DNA of 45,704 bases from the NCBI GenBank assembly GCA_045660295.1, contig JAZRDN010000054.1, positions 1 through 45,704 on the forward strand, written 5' to 3'. Position numbers and translations under genes: made by a program. Below, one piece after another: positions 1-8,052 of the stretch. The first letter of the stretch is position 1. Each line of letters begins with the position of its first letter. The stretch comes from RGIG8775 sp045660295. GTDB lineage: Bacteria; Bacillota; Clostridia; Oscillospirales; CAG-272. A model generated the notes under the pieces. The model had not been told where the DNA came from, ran no database searches, and saw nothing but the letters and a program-made list of their open reading frames with translations.

Positions 1-969
1 CGTGGTGTCCATTCCGTCAAGCGTGCCCCTGAGAGACGCGTACTCAAACACCATTGCCTCAAGCGGTATGTTGCCCGTACGCTCTCCTATACCGAGAAGC
101 GAGCAGTTGACCGCGCTTGCGCCGTAAAGCCAAGCGGTGGAAGCGTTTGCGACCGCCTTGTAGAAGTCGTTGTGTCCGTGCCATTCGAGCATTTCGCTGG
201 GCACGTCGGCGTAGTGCTGGAGACCGTAGATAATACCCGGCACGCTTCGGGGCAGAGCGACCTCGGTGTAAGGAACGCCGTAGCCCATAGTGTCGCAGGC
301 GCGTATCTTTACGGGAATTCCCGCGTCGTCAGCCATCTGCTGAAGCTCGTTTACAAAGGGAACGACGAAGCCGTAGAAATCAGCGCGCGTGATGTCCTCA
401 AAGTGGCAACGGGGACGAATACCCGACTCAAAAGCCTCGGCGACTGTTTCAAGGTAGAGGTTCATTGCCTCTCGGCGTGTCATCTTCAGCTTTTTGAAGA
501 TGTGGTAGTCCGAGCAGGAAACAAGAATACCCGTCTCCTTGATGCCCATTGACTTAGCCAGCTTGAAGTCCTCCTTGCTGGCTCTTATCCAGGTGGTTAT
601 CTCGGGGAATTTAAGCCCAAGGTCCTGACAGCGGGCAATAGCCTCGCGGTCCTTTTTGCTGTATATAAAGAACTCCGTCTGCCTTATGATTCCGTTAGGT
701 CCGCTGAGACGCGACAGGAGCTTGAAAATCTCAACTATCTGCTCCACCGTGTAAGGCTCGACCGACTGCTGACCGTCGCGCATGGTGGTGTCGGTTATCC
801 ATATCTCCTCGGGCATGCCGATAGGCACACGGCGGTGGTTGAACGGAATACGCGGAACGTCCTCGTAGGTATAAACGTCGCGGTAAAGGTTAGGCTCTGC
901 CACGTCCTGAAGCTGATATTTGTAGGATTTCTGCTCCAACAGGTTGGTTTTCTTTGATATTTCAAGCAT
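1..969 (-). CDS. (Re)-citrate synthase-like enzyme, LeuA/homocitrate synthase family (3' part cut by window edge)
   Basis: The frame is open from the start codon to the window edge, so the C-terminus is missing; 323 codons are present. I translated the minus strand by hand. It shows the DRE-TIM (isopropylmalate/homocitrate synthase) signatures: TDTTMRDGQQS with the catalytic Arg and metal Asp near residue 60, HFEDITRADFYGF, and the metal-binding EWHGHNDF, then LLGIGERTGN. The family normally condenses acetyl-CoA with a 2-oxo acid. The long N-terminus before the TTMRDGQQS motif and the wording around it fit the clostridial (Re)-citrate synthases better than true LeuA, so citrate formation from oxaloacetate is my inference. 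Two ATGs compete, at 978 and 969. The AAAGGAGA ribosome site touches the first and is correctly spaced from the second, so I chose 969. No leu genes adjoin it. Confidence 0.8.
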   Translation of the reverse strand, partial: MLEISKKTNLLEQKSYKYQLQDVAEPNLYRDVYTYEDVPRIPFNHRRVPIGMPEEIWITDTTMRDGQQSVEPYTVEQIVEIFKLLSRLSGPNGIIRQTEFFIYSKKDREAIARCQDLGLKFPEITTWIRASKEDFKLAKSMGIKETGILVSCSDYHIFKKLKMTRREAMNLYLETVAEAFESGIRPRCHFEDITRADFYGFVVPFVNELQQMADDAGIPVKIRACDTMGYGVPYTEVALPRSVPGIIYGLQHYADVPSEMLEWHGHNDFYKAVANASTAWLYGASAVNCSLLGIGERTGNIPLEAMVFEYASLRGTLDGMDTT

Positions 970-1004
970 ATTCTTCATTCTCCTTTAAGAGGATATTTTG
1001 TATT

Positions 1005-1024
1005 CTTGTATAATTGTATACAAG
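1005..1024. promoter_or_regulatory. Inverted repeat overlapping the -10/start region, putative operator
   Basis: CTTGTATA (1005-1012) and TATACAAG (1017-1024) are perfect 8-base inverted arms with a 4-base spacer. They contain the palindrome TTGTATACAA. The repeat overlaps the -10 element and start region of the minus-strand promoter, where a repressor would act. TTGTATACAA resembles the TNGT..ACNA sites of GntR/FadR-type regulators; the regulator itself is not in the window. Confidence 0.4.
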
Positions 1025-1051
1025 TATACATTAAAAGCTGCAAAATATCAA
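1023..1051 (-). promoter_or_regulatory. Promoter of the Re-citrate-synthase-like gene
   Basis: On the minus strand TTGATA (1051-1046) and TATACT (1028-1023) are separated by 17 bases, a good sigma-A promoter pointing at the gene. Confidence 0.6.
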
Positions 1052-1122
1052 TACCTATATTATATTGTTTACAATTTGTTAAAAAAACAATTGCGCTCGG
1101 TGTGCGCAAAGCATTATTAATT

Positions 1123-1230
1123 ATGCACCAAAAGCAAAGGAGCGCGTGTTCAGCGCGCGACTGATAGCAACGAGGGCGTTGTTAGCACAAACTCGGCACG
1201 CTGACCATTTGCCCCCACCGGCGAGGTGGT
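1123..1230 (+). repeat. Dispersed intergenic repeat family B, copy 1
   Basis: Shares with three other intergenic sites the order: ATGCACCAAAAGCAAAGG, a GCGCG hairpin with loop TGTTCAG, GACTGATAGCAACG, a second short hairpin (CAACG/CGTTG), ACGCTGACC, and a third hairpin CCACC-GGCGA-GGTGG. It has no convincing reading frame. It ends at the -35 box of the DUF5058 operon promoter. Confidence 0.7.
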
Positions 1231-1258
1231 TGACAGGTTGAGGGTTTTGGTGTATAAT
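1230..1258 (+). promoter_or_regulatory. Promoter of the DUF5058 - M20 peptidase operon
   Basis: TTGACA (1230-1235), a 17-base spacer and TATAAT (1253-1258): a perfect consensus promoter, 40 bases before the start codon at 1298. The -35 box lies at the edge of repeat B1. Confidence 0.75.
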
Positions 1259-1297
1259 TTAGGTATAAAAATAATGAATTGCTAAAGGAGATTGTTT

Positions 1298-2032
1298 ATG
1301 GAATTCAACGTAAACCATCCGATTTTGTTCATCATCGCGGGAATCATAATCGCCGTGGTGCTGGCTCAGTCGGCGTTCTTCCTCATAAGAGCGTGGAGAA
1401 GAGCTACCGAAATCGGAATTTCAAAAGAAACCTTGAAAAAGACCGCCGTATCGGCGGCTATCTTCACCGTAGCCCCCGCAGTGTCGATACTCGTGGGCGT
1501 GGTGGTGCTTTCAAAAAAGCTGGGCATCGCCCTGCCTTGGCTCAGACTTTCTATCATTGGCTCTCTCAGCTACGAAACCGTGGCTGCTGAAACAACGATA
1601 GAACAGATAAAGCTCCCCTCGGGCGCGCAGATAACAAGCGCATCCGACTTCGTCACCGTGCTTTGGGTCATGACTCTGGGCATCATCATCGGACTTCTGC
1701 TCGTCCCCATTTTCACCAAGCGGATACAAAAGGGTATCAAGGGCATGGAGCAGAGAGACAAAAAATGGGGCGAAATCTTCAATAACGCCATGTTCCTTGG
1801 TATGATCTCGGCGTTCCTCGGCTACGTTTTTTGCGACGTTTCGCTGGTATTCTCGGGTGACACCTCGGGACTTATCCCCGTGTGCGTAATGGCGGTCTCG
1901 GCTCTTATCATGGTGGTCTGCGGACTGCTCTCCAAAAAGCTGAACGCCCGTTGGCTTACCGACTACGCCCTGCCCTTCAGCCTTATAGGCGGTATGGCGG
2001 CGGCTCTGCCAATCACCGCGTGGTTGGTCTAA
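1298..2032 (+). CDS. DUF5058 family membrane protein
   Basis: A 244-residue integral membrane protein. The start is the ATG at 1298, seven bases after AAAGGAG; an upstream TTG at 1292 in the same frame is less likely. Hydrophobic segments lie near residues 8-32, 45-70, 105-130, 150-175, 185-205 and 215-240, giving about six spans. Basic loops such as RAWRRATE and FTKRIQKGIK suggest cytoplasmic faces. The sequence matches what I know of the DUF5058 family, whose function is not established. It is first of three closely packed genes with a second membrane protein and an M20 peptidase, so a transport or sensing role tied to peptide or acyl-amino-acid turnover is possible. That is inference from position only. 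Confidence 0.75.
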   Translation: MEFNVNHPILFIIAGIIIAVVLAQSAFFLIRAWRRATEIGISKETLKKTAVSAAIFTVAPAVSILVGVVVLSKKLGIALPWLRLSIIGSLSYETVAAETTIEQIKLPSGAQITSASDFVTVLWVMTLGIIIGLLLVPIFTKRIQKGIKGMEQRDKKWGEIFNNAMFLGMISAFLGYVFCDVSLVFSGDTSGLIPVCVMAVSALIMVVCGLLSKKLNARWLTDYALPFSLIGGMAAALPITAWLV

Positions 2033-2051
2033 GACAAGGAGGTAAATTGAC

Positions 2052-2714
2052 ATGAAAAAGCAAACTTATCTTGAAAGCGTACATACTTACGGCAGAATCT
2101 GGGGCTTGTCGCTCTTTGTGCTGGTACTCTTGTTTCCTATCGCCGTTGGAATAATTTTCAACGCGATTCCTAACTGGAACGCGCTTCTCGGCGGACTCGT
2201 TGCCATTCTCCCCATGTATTGGGCGGTCGGTGTCGTTGAAATGTTCACCTACGTCCCCATGCTGGGCGCAGGCGGCGCTTACCTCTCCTTCGTTACGGGA
2301 AATATCGCCAACCTCAAGCTCCCCTGCGCGCTTGACGCAATGGAGCGCGCAAACGTAAAGGCAAGCAGTGAGGAGGGCGAGATAATCTCAACTATCGCTA
2401 TCGCCGTTTCGGGAATAGTAACTACCGTTATAATAATAATCGGCGTGGTGCTTATCGTTCCGCTTACTCCCATACTTGAAGCACCCGTGCTTGCGCCCGC
2501 ATTCGACATGATACTGCCCGCGCTCTTTGGCGGTCTCGCGGTGGTGTTCGTTTCCAAGAACCTCAAGCTCTCGATAGCCCCCATTATCCTTATGCTGGCT
2601 CTCTTTATCTTCGTCCCCGCGCTCAACGAGTCCACTGTGGGAATCATGGTTCCCGTTGGCGTTCTGTTCACTATCGCAGTGGCGAGAATTCTCTATAAAA
2701 AAGGAGTGCTTTGA
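2052..2714 (+). CDS. Membrane protein paired with DUF5058 protein, function unknown
   Basis: A 220-residue polytopic membrane protein, 19 bases downstream of the DUF5058 gene with AAGGAGG just before its ATG. Hydrophobic stretches near residues 18-40, 45-65, 115-140, 148-168, 172-190 and 195-212 suggest five or six membrane spans. A conserved-looking polar loop around residues 70-105 (GAGGAYLSFVTGNIANLK) lies between the second and third spans. I do not recognise a named family. The tight spacing and the one-base overlap of its stop with the next start suggest that the three proteins are made together, perhaps as a two-subunit transporter with a hydrolase. Nothing in the sequence gives a substrate. 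Confidence 0.7.
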   Translation: MKKQTYLESVHTYGRIWGLSLFVLVLLFPIAVGIIFNAIPNWNALLGGLVAILPMYWAVGVVEMFTYVPMLGAGGAYLSFVTGNIANLKLPCALDAMERANVKASSEEGEIISTIAIAVSGIVTTVIIIIGVVLIVPLTPILEAPVLAPAFDMILPALFGGLAVVFVSKNLKLSIAPIILMLALFIFVPALNESTVGIMVPVGVLFTIAVARILYKKGVL

Positions 2715-4153
2715 TGAAATACGTAATTTTAGCGCTTGCCGCCGCCCTTTGCCTGCTCCTTTTGGTTATAATCGCGCGGACGCTTGCGTTCAAGCCTAAA
2801 AAACAGCCACCGATTATTGACGGCGAGGTAGAGTTCGACAAGGACAAAGCCATTTCAAGCCTGCAAACGCTGGTGCGCTTTAAAACAGTGTCAAACCGCG
2901 ACCGCGAGCTTGAGGACGACTCCGAATTCGAGGGGTTGATAAGCAAGCTCCCCGAGCTTTACCCGAATGTTTTTGAAAAATGCGAGTTCATACGCTTTCC
3001 CGACCGCGGACTTCTGTTCAAATGGAAAGGTCGCGAGGACGGCGCGCCGTCGGTGCTTATGGCGCACTACGACGTTGTTCCCGTAAACGAGGAAAGCTGG
3101 GAAAAGCCGCCCTTTGAGGGCATTCTTGAGGACGGCGTTCTCTGGGGACGCGGAACTCTTGACACAAAGGTGACCGTCAACGGCGTGCTCTACGCCGCCG
3201 AAACGCTTATATCACAAGGATTCACGCCCCAAAACGATATCTATTTCGCCTTTTCGGGCGGAGAGGAAGTAAACGGCAAGGGTGCGGTTCACATCGTCGA
3301 TTTCTTTGAAAAAGAGGGCATCGTACCCGAAATGGTGGTTGACGAGGGCGGCGCGGTGGTCGAAAAGGTATTCCCGGGTGTCAACAAGCCCTGCGGCATG
3401 ATAGGAATTGCCGAAAAGGGCATGCTGGACGTGAGATACACCGCAAAATCAAACGGAGGGCACGCCTCCGCTCCCAAGCCCCACACCCCCGTGGGAATAC
3501 TCTCAAAAGCCTGCTGTAAAATAGAAAGCCACCCCTTCAAGGCGCACATGAGCGAGCCTGTAAAGAAGCTCTTTGACACGCTGGGAAGGCACTCGGGCTT
3601 TGGCATGAGAATGATATTCGCCAACCTCTGGTGCTTCTCGTGGCTGCTTGATATCATCTGCAAAAAGAGCGGCGGCGAGCTTAACGCCCTTATGAGAACT
3701 ACCGTGGCGTTCACGCAGATGAAAGGAAGCTCAGCGCCCAACGTCATACCGCCCGAGGCGGAGATGGTGTCGAATATACGGCTCAACCCCCACGACACAA
3801 TGGATAGCGCGCTTGAATACTTGAAAAAGACGGTGGGTGACAAGAATATCGACATAGCCCCCATATACGGCATGAATCCAAGCCCCATATCGAGAACAGA
3901 CTGCGAGGGCTGGGAGCGCGTGTCGAGCGCCGTAGCGTCCACGTGGAAAGGCGCTTTGGTCTCGCCCTACCTCATGGTGCAGTGCTCGGACAGCCGACAT
4001 TACGGACGCATCTCCGACCGTGTTTACCGCTTCTCGGCGATGGATTTAACCAAAGAGGAACGCGGCATGATACACGGCAACAACGAGCGCATACGCGTAG
4101 AGTGCGCCTGCCGCGCGGTTGAGTTCTATATCCGATTGATGCGTTTGTCGTGA
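2714..4153 (+). CDS. Membrane-anchored M20 family metallopeptidase (PM20D1/CPG2-like)
   Basis: A 479-residue zinc-dependent amidohydrolase/peptidase. Residues 1-25 form one membrane segment (VILALAAALCLLLLVIIA), so the enzyme is probably anchored with its catalytic part outside. M20 metal and catalytic motifs are present: AHYDVVPV, GRGTLDTK, the GGEEV pair and DEGG, then an inserted dimerisation domain around residues 230-360. Near the C-terminus is MIHGNNERI, which supplies the last metal-binding His. The layout resembles mammalian PM20D1 and bacterial carboxypeptidase-G2-like enzymes that cleave N-acyl amino acids or small peptides; the substrate here is unknown. The ATG at 2714 overlaps the previous stop (TGATG) and has AAGGAG seven bases upstream. 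It is last in the operon. Confidence 0.88.
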   Translation: MKYVILALAAALCLLLLVIIARTLAFKPKKQPPIIDGEVEFDKDKAISSLQTLVRFKTVSNRDRELEDDSEFEGLISKLPELYPNVFEKCEFIRFPDRGLLFKWKGREDGAPSVLMAHYDVVPVNEESWEKPPFEGILEDGVLWGRGTLDTKVTVNGVLYAAETLISQGFTPQNDIYFAFSGGEEVNGKGAVHIVDFFEKEGIVPEMVVDEGGAVVEKVFPGVNKPCGMIGIAEKGMLDVRYTAKSNGGHASAPKPHTPVGILSKACCKIESHPFKAHMSEPVKKLFDTLGRHSGFGMRMIFANLWCFSWLLDIICKKSGGELNALMRTTVAFTQMKGSSAPNVIPPEAEMVSNIRLNPHDTMDSALEYLKKTVGDKNIDIAPIYGMNPSPISRTDCEGWERVSSAVASTWKGALVSPYLMVQCSDSRHYGRISDRVYRFSAMDLTKEERGMIHGNNERIRVECACRAVEFYIRLMRLS

Positions 4154-4154
4154 G

Positions 4155-4359
4155 GTTAGTTAGTTTTTGTCGGGGTTGTCGCATTTTTGAAAAAAAGCTC
4201 CGCAAAAAACTTTTGGCGCGGGGGTAATCTTTATTTTGGTTTGCGCCTCTGTCCATAGTTTGCGATAACTGCTTGGGATGTTTAGCACATAGCCGTTACA
4301 ATAGCTGCCGCAAGCGTTTGGGACCCTTCCCAAATCGCTCCACAGGTTAGTTTTAACCC
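4155..4359 (-). repeat. Dispersed intergenic repeat family A, copy 1
   Basis: About 205 bases, reverse orientation relative to copies 2 and 3. Read on the minus strand it has GTGGAGCG, a hairpin TTTGGGA-AGGG-TCCCAAA, CGCTTGCGG.AGCTATTGT, then CCCAAGCAGTTATCGCAAAC and an A/T-rich GC-TTTTT hairpin. It fills the gap between the M20 peptidase gene and the terminator of the convergent hydrolase operon. Confidence 0.75.
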
Positions 4360-4387
4360 ATACAAATTATGCCCACAAGGCAAACAA

Positions 4388-4416
4388 AAAGCTGTTTCGT
4401 CAGAAACAGCTTTTTT
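4388..4416. terminator. Intrinsic terminator between convergent operons
   Basis: GCTGTTTC-GTCA-GAAACAGC stem-loop (4391-4410) with an A run before and a T run after, so it can stop transcription from both sides. Confidence 0.8.
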
Positions 4417-4429
4417 CAATAATCACCTA

Positions 4430-5242
4430 TTATTTAATCGTTTTCATCCAGCCGTCGGCAAGGCGGGGCCATTCGGCTACACGGTCGTCTATCATGTTGG
4501 GGCTCGCCGCGGTAATCTCGTTACCAAGTGCCATTCCGTGAGGTCCGCACGGGAACACGTGCGCCTCAAAGGACACGCCCGCCTCGGAAAGCGCGGTAGC
4601 CATTTTGAGCGTGTTCTGCACGTTTACGCCGCCATCGCTTGCTGTATGCCACAGGAATGCGGGAACGGTGTTCTCTCCCAAGTCGTTTTCAAGCGAAATA
4701 AGTCTTACCTGCGCCTCGGTGGGTGTGTCAGTACCAAAAGCGTTATGGAAAGTACCCTTATGGGTCTTATCAAACCAGCAAAGCACGGGGTAGCAAAGTA
4801 TCATACCCTTGGGCTTATTCGTGCCGAAGGGAGCGTTTATAGCATTCGCAACCTCGGGAATGTGCCAACGTGTACCAAGCGAGCCTGCAAGATGACCGCC
4901 TGCCGAGAAGCCAAGCACGAATATGCGCTCGGGGTCAACCTTGTATTTTTCGGCGTTCTCTCTGATATGCACCATAGCAAGAGAAGCCTCGATAAGCGGA
5001 CGTGGGAACACCGCATTCGGCTTTACCGAATAATCAAGCACGAAACAAGCATATCCAAGGGAGTTGAAGGCGATAGCGATATTCTCGCCCTCGCGGTCGG
5101 AGCAAACGCCCGAATATCCGCCGCCTGGGATAATGAGGATAGCATCGCTCTTTGCCTTACGTGTGCAAGGAAGGAATGTAGTAAGCGAAGCTCTTTCGTC
5201 CTCGCCGCAAAGTTTAATTGTTTCAACATTCATGTAGTTCAT
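4430..5242 (-). CDS. Alpha/beta hydrolase (acetyl-esterase / BD-FAE-like)
   Basis: A 270-residue serine hydrolase of the family that includes acetylxylan esterases and lipases. The oxyanion motif IPGGGYSGV lies near residue 37, the nucleophile elbow GFSAGG near residue 113, a catalytic Asp candidate in TASDGGVN near 205, and the catalytic His in CGPHGMALG near 237. There is no signal peptide, so it acts in the cytoplasm, probably deacylating small molecules or oligosaccharides taken up by the cell. It is the last gene of a minus-strand operon, nine bases after the aminopeptidase, with AGGAGG five bases before the ATG and a bidirectional terminator just beyond it. The exact substrate cannot be read from the sequence. 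Confidence 0.85.
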   Translation of the reverse strand: MNYMNVETIKLCGEDERASLTTFLPCTRKAKSDAILIIPGGGYSGVCSDREGENIAIAFNSLGYACFVLDYSVKPNAVFPRPLIEASLAMVHIRENAEKYKVDPERIFVLGFSAGGHLAGSLGTRWHIPEVANAINAPFGTNKPKGMILCYPVLCWFDKTHKGTFHNAFGTDTPTEAQVRLISLENDLGENTVPAFLWHTASDGGVNVQNTLKMATALSEAGVSFEAHVFPCGPHGMALGNEITAASPNMIDDRVAEWPRLADGWMKTIK

Positions 5243-5251
5243 AATATCCTC

Positions 5252-6322
5252 CTAAAACAGCTCTATCAGCTCTTTTTTTGATTTCGTAAAATTGTGTACG
5301 CCCTTTTCGGTTATTGCTACCATATCCTCGATACGGCAACCGTACTTCCCTTCTATATAAATTCCGGGCTCGACCGTCACCACGTTGCCGACTTCAAGCG
5401 TGCCGTCGGCTTTTGAGGAAAGGCGAGGTTCTTCGTGGATATATCTGCCCACACCGTGACCGAGACTATGCCCAAAGCACCCCTCGTAGCCCGCGGAATT
5501 TATGATGTCACGCGCTATCCTATCAGCCTCCGAGCAGGAAAATCCCGCCGTCAGAGCGTCAAGCGCCGCCTCCTGAGCCGAAAGCACGGTGTTATAAAGT
5601 CGCTTCATCTCGGCGTCAGCCTTTCCGACAACCACGGTGCGAGTCATATCCGAGCAGTAGCCGTCAACCATAGCGCCAAAGTCCATAGTGAGAAATCCCT
5701 TTTCAAGCCTCACGTTTCTCGGCACTCCGTGCGGCAGAGCCGATGCGCTTCCCGACACCGCGATAACGTCAAACGCCATAGCCTCCGCACCCTTTCGGCG
5801 CATGAAAAATTCAAGCTCAAGCGCCACCTCGCGCTCGGTCATGTCGGGCTTTACAAAGCCAAGAATGTGCTCAAACGCCGCATCGGTTATCGCTTGCGCG
5901 CGCGCTATTTTTTCAAGCTCGTCGCCGCTTTTCACCGCGCGCATGGACGACAGCAACTTTTCAGCGCCCGACACAAGCTCGGCGCGCTCGCCAACCTTTT
6001 CTGTAATTTTCTCAAACATGGCAAGCGAGATATCGTCTGCCTCGATTGCGATTTTCCTCACGCCCGCGTCAAGCAAAAGGTCGAGGGCGCTTCCAAGCGT
6101 CGCGCCCGATGCAAGTATTGTCTCCACGCCGCCGTTCACGGCGTTTTTTACCGCCTCGTAGTAGCGGAAATCCACCACGGCGAAGCACTTGTCGGGAGTT
6201 ACCGCCACGTATCCGTCGTGAAAATCAGCGCCCGTGATATAGCTTTGGTTTATAGGCGACGAAAGCAAAAGCCCGTCAAAGCCCTCGTTTTTCATCAGCT
6301 CTCTCAATTTTGAAAGTATCAT
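5252..6322 (-). CDS. Xaa-Pro aminopeptidase (M24 family)
   Basis: A 356-residue metallopeptidase that removes N-terminal residues preceding proline, important for recycling proline-containing peptides. It has the N-terminal creatinase-like domain (residues 1-125) and the C-terminal pita-bread domain. The metal ligands are visible: MDFGAMVDGYCSDMTRT (two Asp), GHSLGHGVG (His), TVEPGIYIE (Glu) and CRIEDMV (Glu). Its length is normal for clostridial M24 enzymes. It is third in the yqeG-led operon, 12 bases after the endonuclease-like gene. The ribosome site is weak (AAGGAA inside the previous gene's end), so translational coupling is likely. Confidence 0.9.
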   Translation of the reverse strand: MILSKLRELMKNEGFDGLLLSSPINQSYITGADFHDGYVAVTPDKCFAVVDFRYYEAVKNAVNGGVETILASGATLGSALDLLLDAGVRKIAIEADDISLAMFEKITEKVGERAELVSGAEKLLSSMRAVKSGDELEKIARAQAITDAAFEHILGFVKPDMTEREVALELEFFMRRKGAEAMAFDVIAVSGSASALPHGVPRNVRLEKGFLTMDFGAMVDGYCSDMTRTVVVGKADAEMKRLYNTVLSAQEAALDALTAGFSCSEADRIARDIINSAGYEGCFGHSLGHGVGRYIHEEPRLSSKADGTLEVGNVVTVEPGIYIEGKYGCRIEDMVAITEKGVHNFTKSKKELIELF

Positions 6323-6334
6323 AGGCGTATCACT

Positions 6335-7177
6335 CTATTTCCTTACCAGATTTTTCATATAAAGAGCATCTTCTGCCATAGTGCCGTCCGACTCGCAGAT
6401 TATTCGGGGCGCAAGGTTTTCCTTGATTATAGCCTCGGCAAGCGGCTCAAAAGCGGGACCAAACTCCTCGTCCGCAAACGTAAGGTGCTTTTTCTCACCC
6501 GCCGAGGTATACATTATCTTTGAAAAGTGGCAATGCATGGTACGCGCGATGTCGTCGCCAAGCCCGTTTGCCACAAGGTCAAAGGTGCGGCGGTAGCTGT
6601 CAACGTCGGTATAATAACCGCCGATATTGCGGGCGTTAAGGTGTCCGAAATCCACCACGGGATAGTAATGGCGGTCTGTCTTACAAAGCTCGATGACCTC
6701 CTCGAGCGTACCCAGCTGATTTATCTTTCCCATTGTTTCAAGCCCAAGATGAATAGGCGTATCGCCCACTTCCTCGATGATTTTTTCGAGTGTATCCTTA
6801 GCAAGCGCCATAGCCTCGGCGCGGGTTATCTTCGCCGCGCTTCCGCTATGGATAACTATGGTATCAGCCCCGAGCAATTCAGCCGCCCAAAGGCTTTTTT
6901 TGATATAGTCCACGCTCTTGAGTCTCTTTTCGGGGTCAACACCCGAAAGCGAGATAAAATAAGGCGTGTGGAGCGACATGAGGACGCCGTGCTTTTTGGC
7001 TTCCTCACCCACCTTACGCAGGCTCGCCTCACCGGCGGTAAGTCCGTTGCCTGCCTCATACTCGTAGGCATCAAGTCCTCGTGCCTTGACCCACGCAGGG
7101 GCTTCGGCGGTAGATTTATGTCCCTCGGCGTAAAAGGACTCGCTGTTTCCGCCGGGACCGAATGTTGCAAAGCTCAT
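6335..7177 (-). CDS. Endonuclease IV-fold TIM-barrel protein (AP endonuclease family 2)
   Basis: A 280-residue cytoplasmic TIM-barrel protein of the Nfo/xylose-isomerase-like superfamily. Zinc ligands of endonuclease IV are recognisable: SLHTPYF, TIVIHSGS, HLGLETMG, VVDFGHLNAR, MHCHFSK and IICESDG. True Nfo enzymes cut DNA at abasic sites. Nfo-like proteins of this length are common in Clostridia and not all have proven nuclease activity, so DNA repair is likely but not certain. AAGGAGA lies four bases before the ATG at 7177. It is second in the operon, 39 bases after the phosphatase gene. Confidence 0.78.
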   Translation of the reverse strand: MSFATFGPGGNSESFYAEGHKSTAEAPAWVKARGLDAYEYEAGNGLTAGEASLRKVGEEAKKHGVLMSLHTPYFISLSGVDPEKRLKSVDYIKKSLWAAELLGADTIVIHSGSAAKITRAEAMALAKDTLEKIIEEVGDTPIHLGLETMGKINQLGTLEEVIELCKTDRHYYPVVDFGHLNARNIGGYYTDVDSYRRTFDLVANGLGDDIARTMHCHFSKIMYTSAGEKKHLTFADEEFGPAFEPLAEAIIKENLAPRIICESDGTMAEDALYMKNLVRK

Positions 7178-7216
7178 ATTTTCTCCTTAGCCGCAGGGCT
7201 TGTTAGTTTTACTCCG

Positions 7217-7729
7217 TTACGGCTCCACGTCACCGTGGAGCTTTTTGTATTTTTTGATAAAGGGCTTCTCAAGCAAGCGCTTGGTTCTGAAAAACAGTGT
7301 TTTCTTATCTCTTATGGGCGGCACGATTATGGCTCTCGCGCCCATTTTCTTTGCCCCCCACACGTCGGTGAATATCTGGTCGCCCAGCGCCGCCGTGCGC
7401 TCTGTCACCGCGCCTATGGAGTCGGCGTATTTGCGGAGTCTCCTCGGCGACGGCTTATGGCAGTCGGCAAACGCGGGAAGCCCCAGCTTGCTGTTAAAAA
7501 GCTCAACGCGGTCGGCGTGGTTGTTGGAGACCAAGACCGACTTTATTCCGTTTTCGCACATTGTCTCAAACCATTTCACCACGCGTTCGTTTGGAAGCGG
7601 CTCTTCGTACGGGGCGAGAGTGTTGTCGATGTCGATAAGCAAAAACTCAATGCCCTGCTCCTTTAAAAATTCGGGTGTTATATCGTCAAATTTCCCGAAC
7701 ATGAAATCGGGCATAAAGTTATCAAACAT
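7217..7729 (-). CDS. YqeG family HAD IIIA-type phosphatase
   Basis: A 170-residue HAD phosphatase. The first catalytic motif is IDIDNTLAPYEEPLPNE (near residue 32), followed by LVSNNH (motif II), CHKPSPRRL (motif III Lys) and ALGDQIFTDVWGA (motif IV acidic residues). YqeG homologues are typical of Firmicutes, and the related PGP phosphatases dephosphorylate phosphatidylglycerol phosphate; the substrate in bacteria like this one is inferred, not proven. I chose the ATG at 7729, which has AAGGAGA six bases upstream and gives the usual length. An upstream in-frame ATG at 7753 would overlap the 5' hairpin. It leads the four-gene operon. Confidence 0.87.
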   Translation of the reverse strand: MFDNFMPDFMFGKFDDITPEFLKEQGIEFLLIDIDNTLAPYEEPLPNERVVKWFETMCENGIKSVLVSNNHADRVELFNSKLGLPAFADCHKPSPRRLRKYADSIGAVTERTAALGDQIFTDVWGAKKMGARAIIVPPIRDKKTLFFRTKRLLEKPFIKKYKKLHGDVEP

Positions 7730-7751
7730 GGCGCTTCTCCTTTTTGTTCTC

Positions 7752-7816
7752 ATTTAAGGTAACCTACAAAAACTCGCGCAAGGCGAGCGGCAAGTTTTTT
7801 AGAGGTTACCTTAAAT
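7752..7816. repeat. Long inverted repeat in the yqeG leader
   Basis: ATTTAAGGTAACCT (7752-7765) and AGGTTACCTTAAAT (7803-7816) are perfect 14-base inverted arms around a 37-base centre. The centre holds a second, imperfect stem (AAAAACT/AGTTTTT and CTCGC/GCGAG). The yqeG transcript should start inside the right arm, so the mRNA would begin with a shortened form of this hairpin. Confidence 0.6.
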
Positions 7817-7845
7817 ATTTTAACAAATAACAGTGCTTATTTCAA
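7817..7845 (-). promoter_or_regulatory. Promoter of the yqeG operon
   Basis: On the minus strand TTGAAA (7845-7840), a 17-base spacer and TAAAAT (7822-7817). It is divergent from the tRNA promoter about 50 bases away. Confidence 0.6.
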
Positions 7846-7894
7846 GTCTTTTCTAAAAAAATAAAATTTTTTCTAAAAATTTTCGCCCAACCTA

Positions 7895-7923
7895 TTGACA
7901 AGACGAAAGGTTTGTGGTATTAT
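7895..7923 (+). promoter_or_regulatory. Promoter of the tRNA operon
   Basis: TTGACA (7895-7900), a 17-base spacer and TATTAT (7918-7923), 21 bases before the first tRNA. Confidence 0.75.
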
Positions 7924-7944
7924 ATTAAGGCAGTTTTGATACAT

Positions 7945-8018
<74 letters not shown>

Positions 8019-8052
8019 TTTGCAGGTCGGCTTTACGGCCGACCTGTTTTAA

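Noticed and set aside
7220..7245. GCTCCACG-TCAC-CGTGGAGC followed by T-rich sequence, like a plus-strand terminator
   Set aside because: It lies inside the C-terminal codons of the minus-strand yqeG gene and no plus-strand transcript needs ending there.
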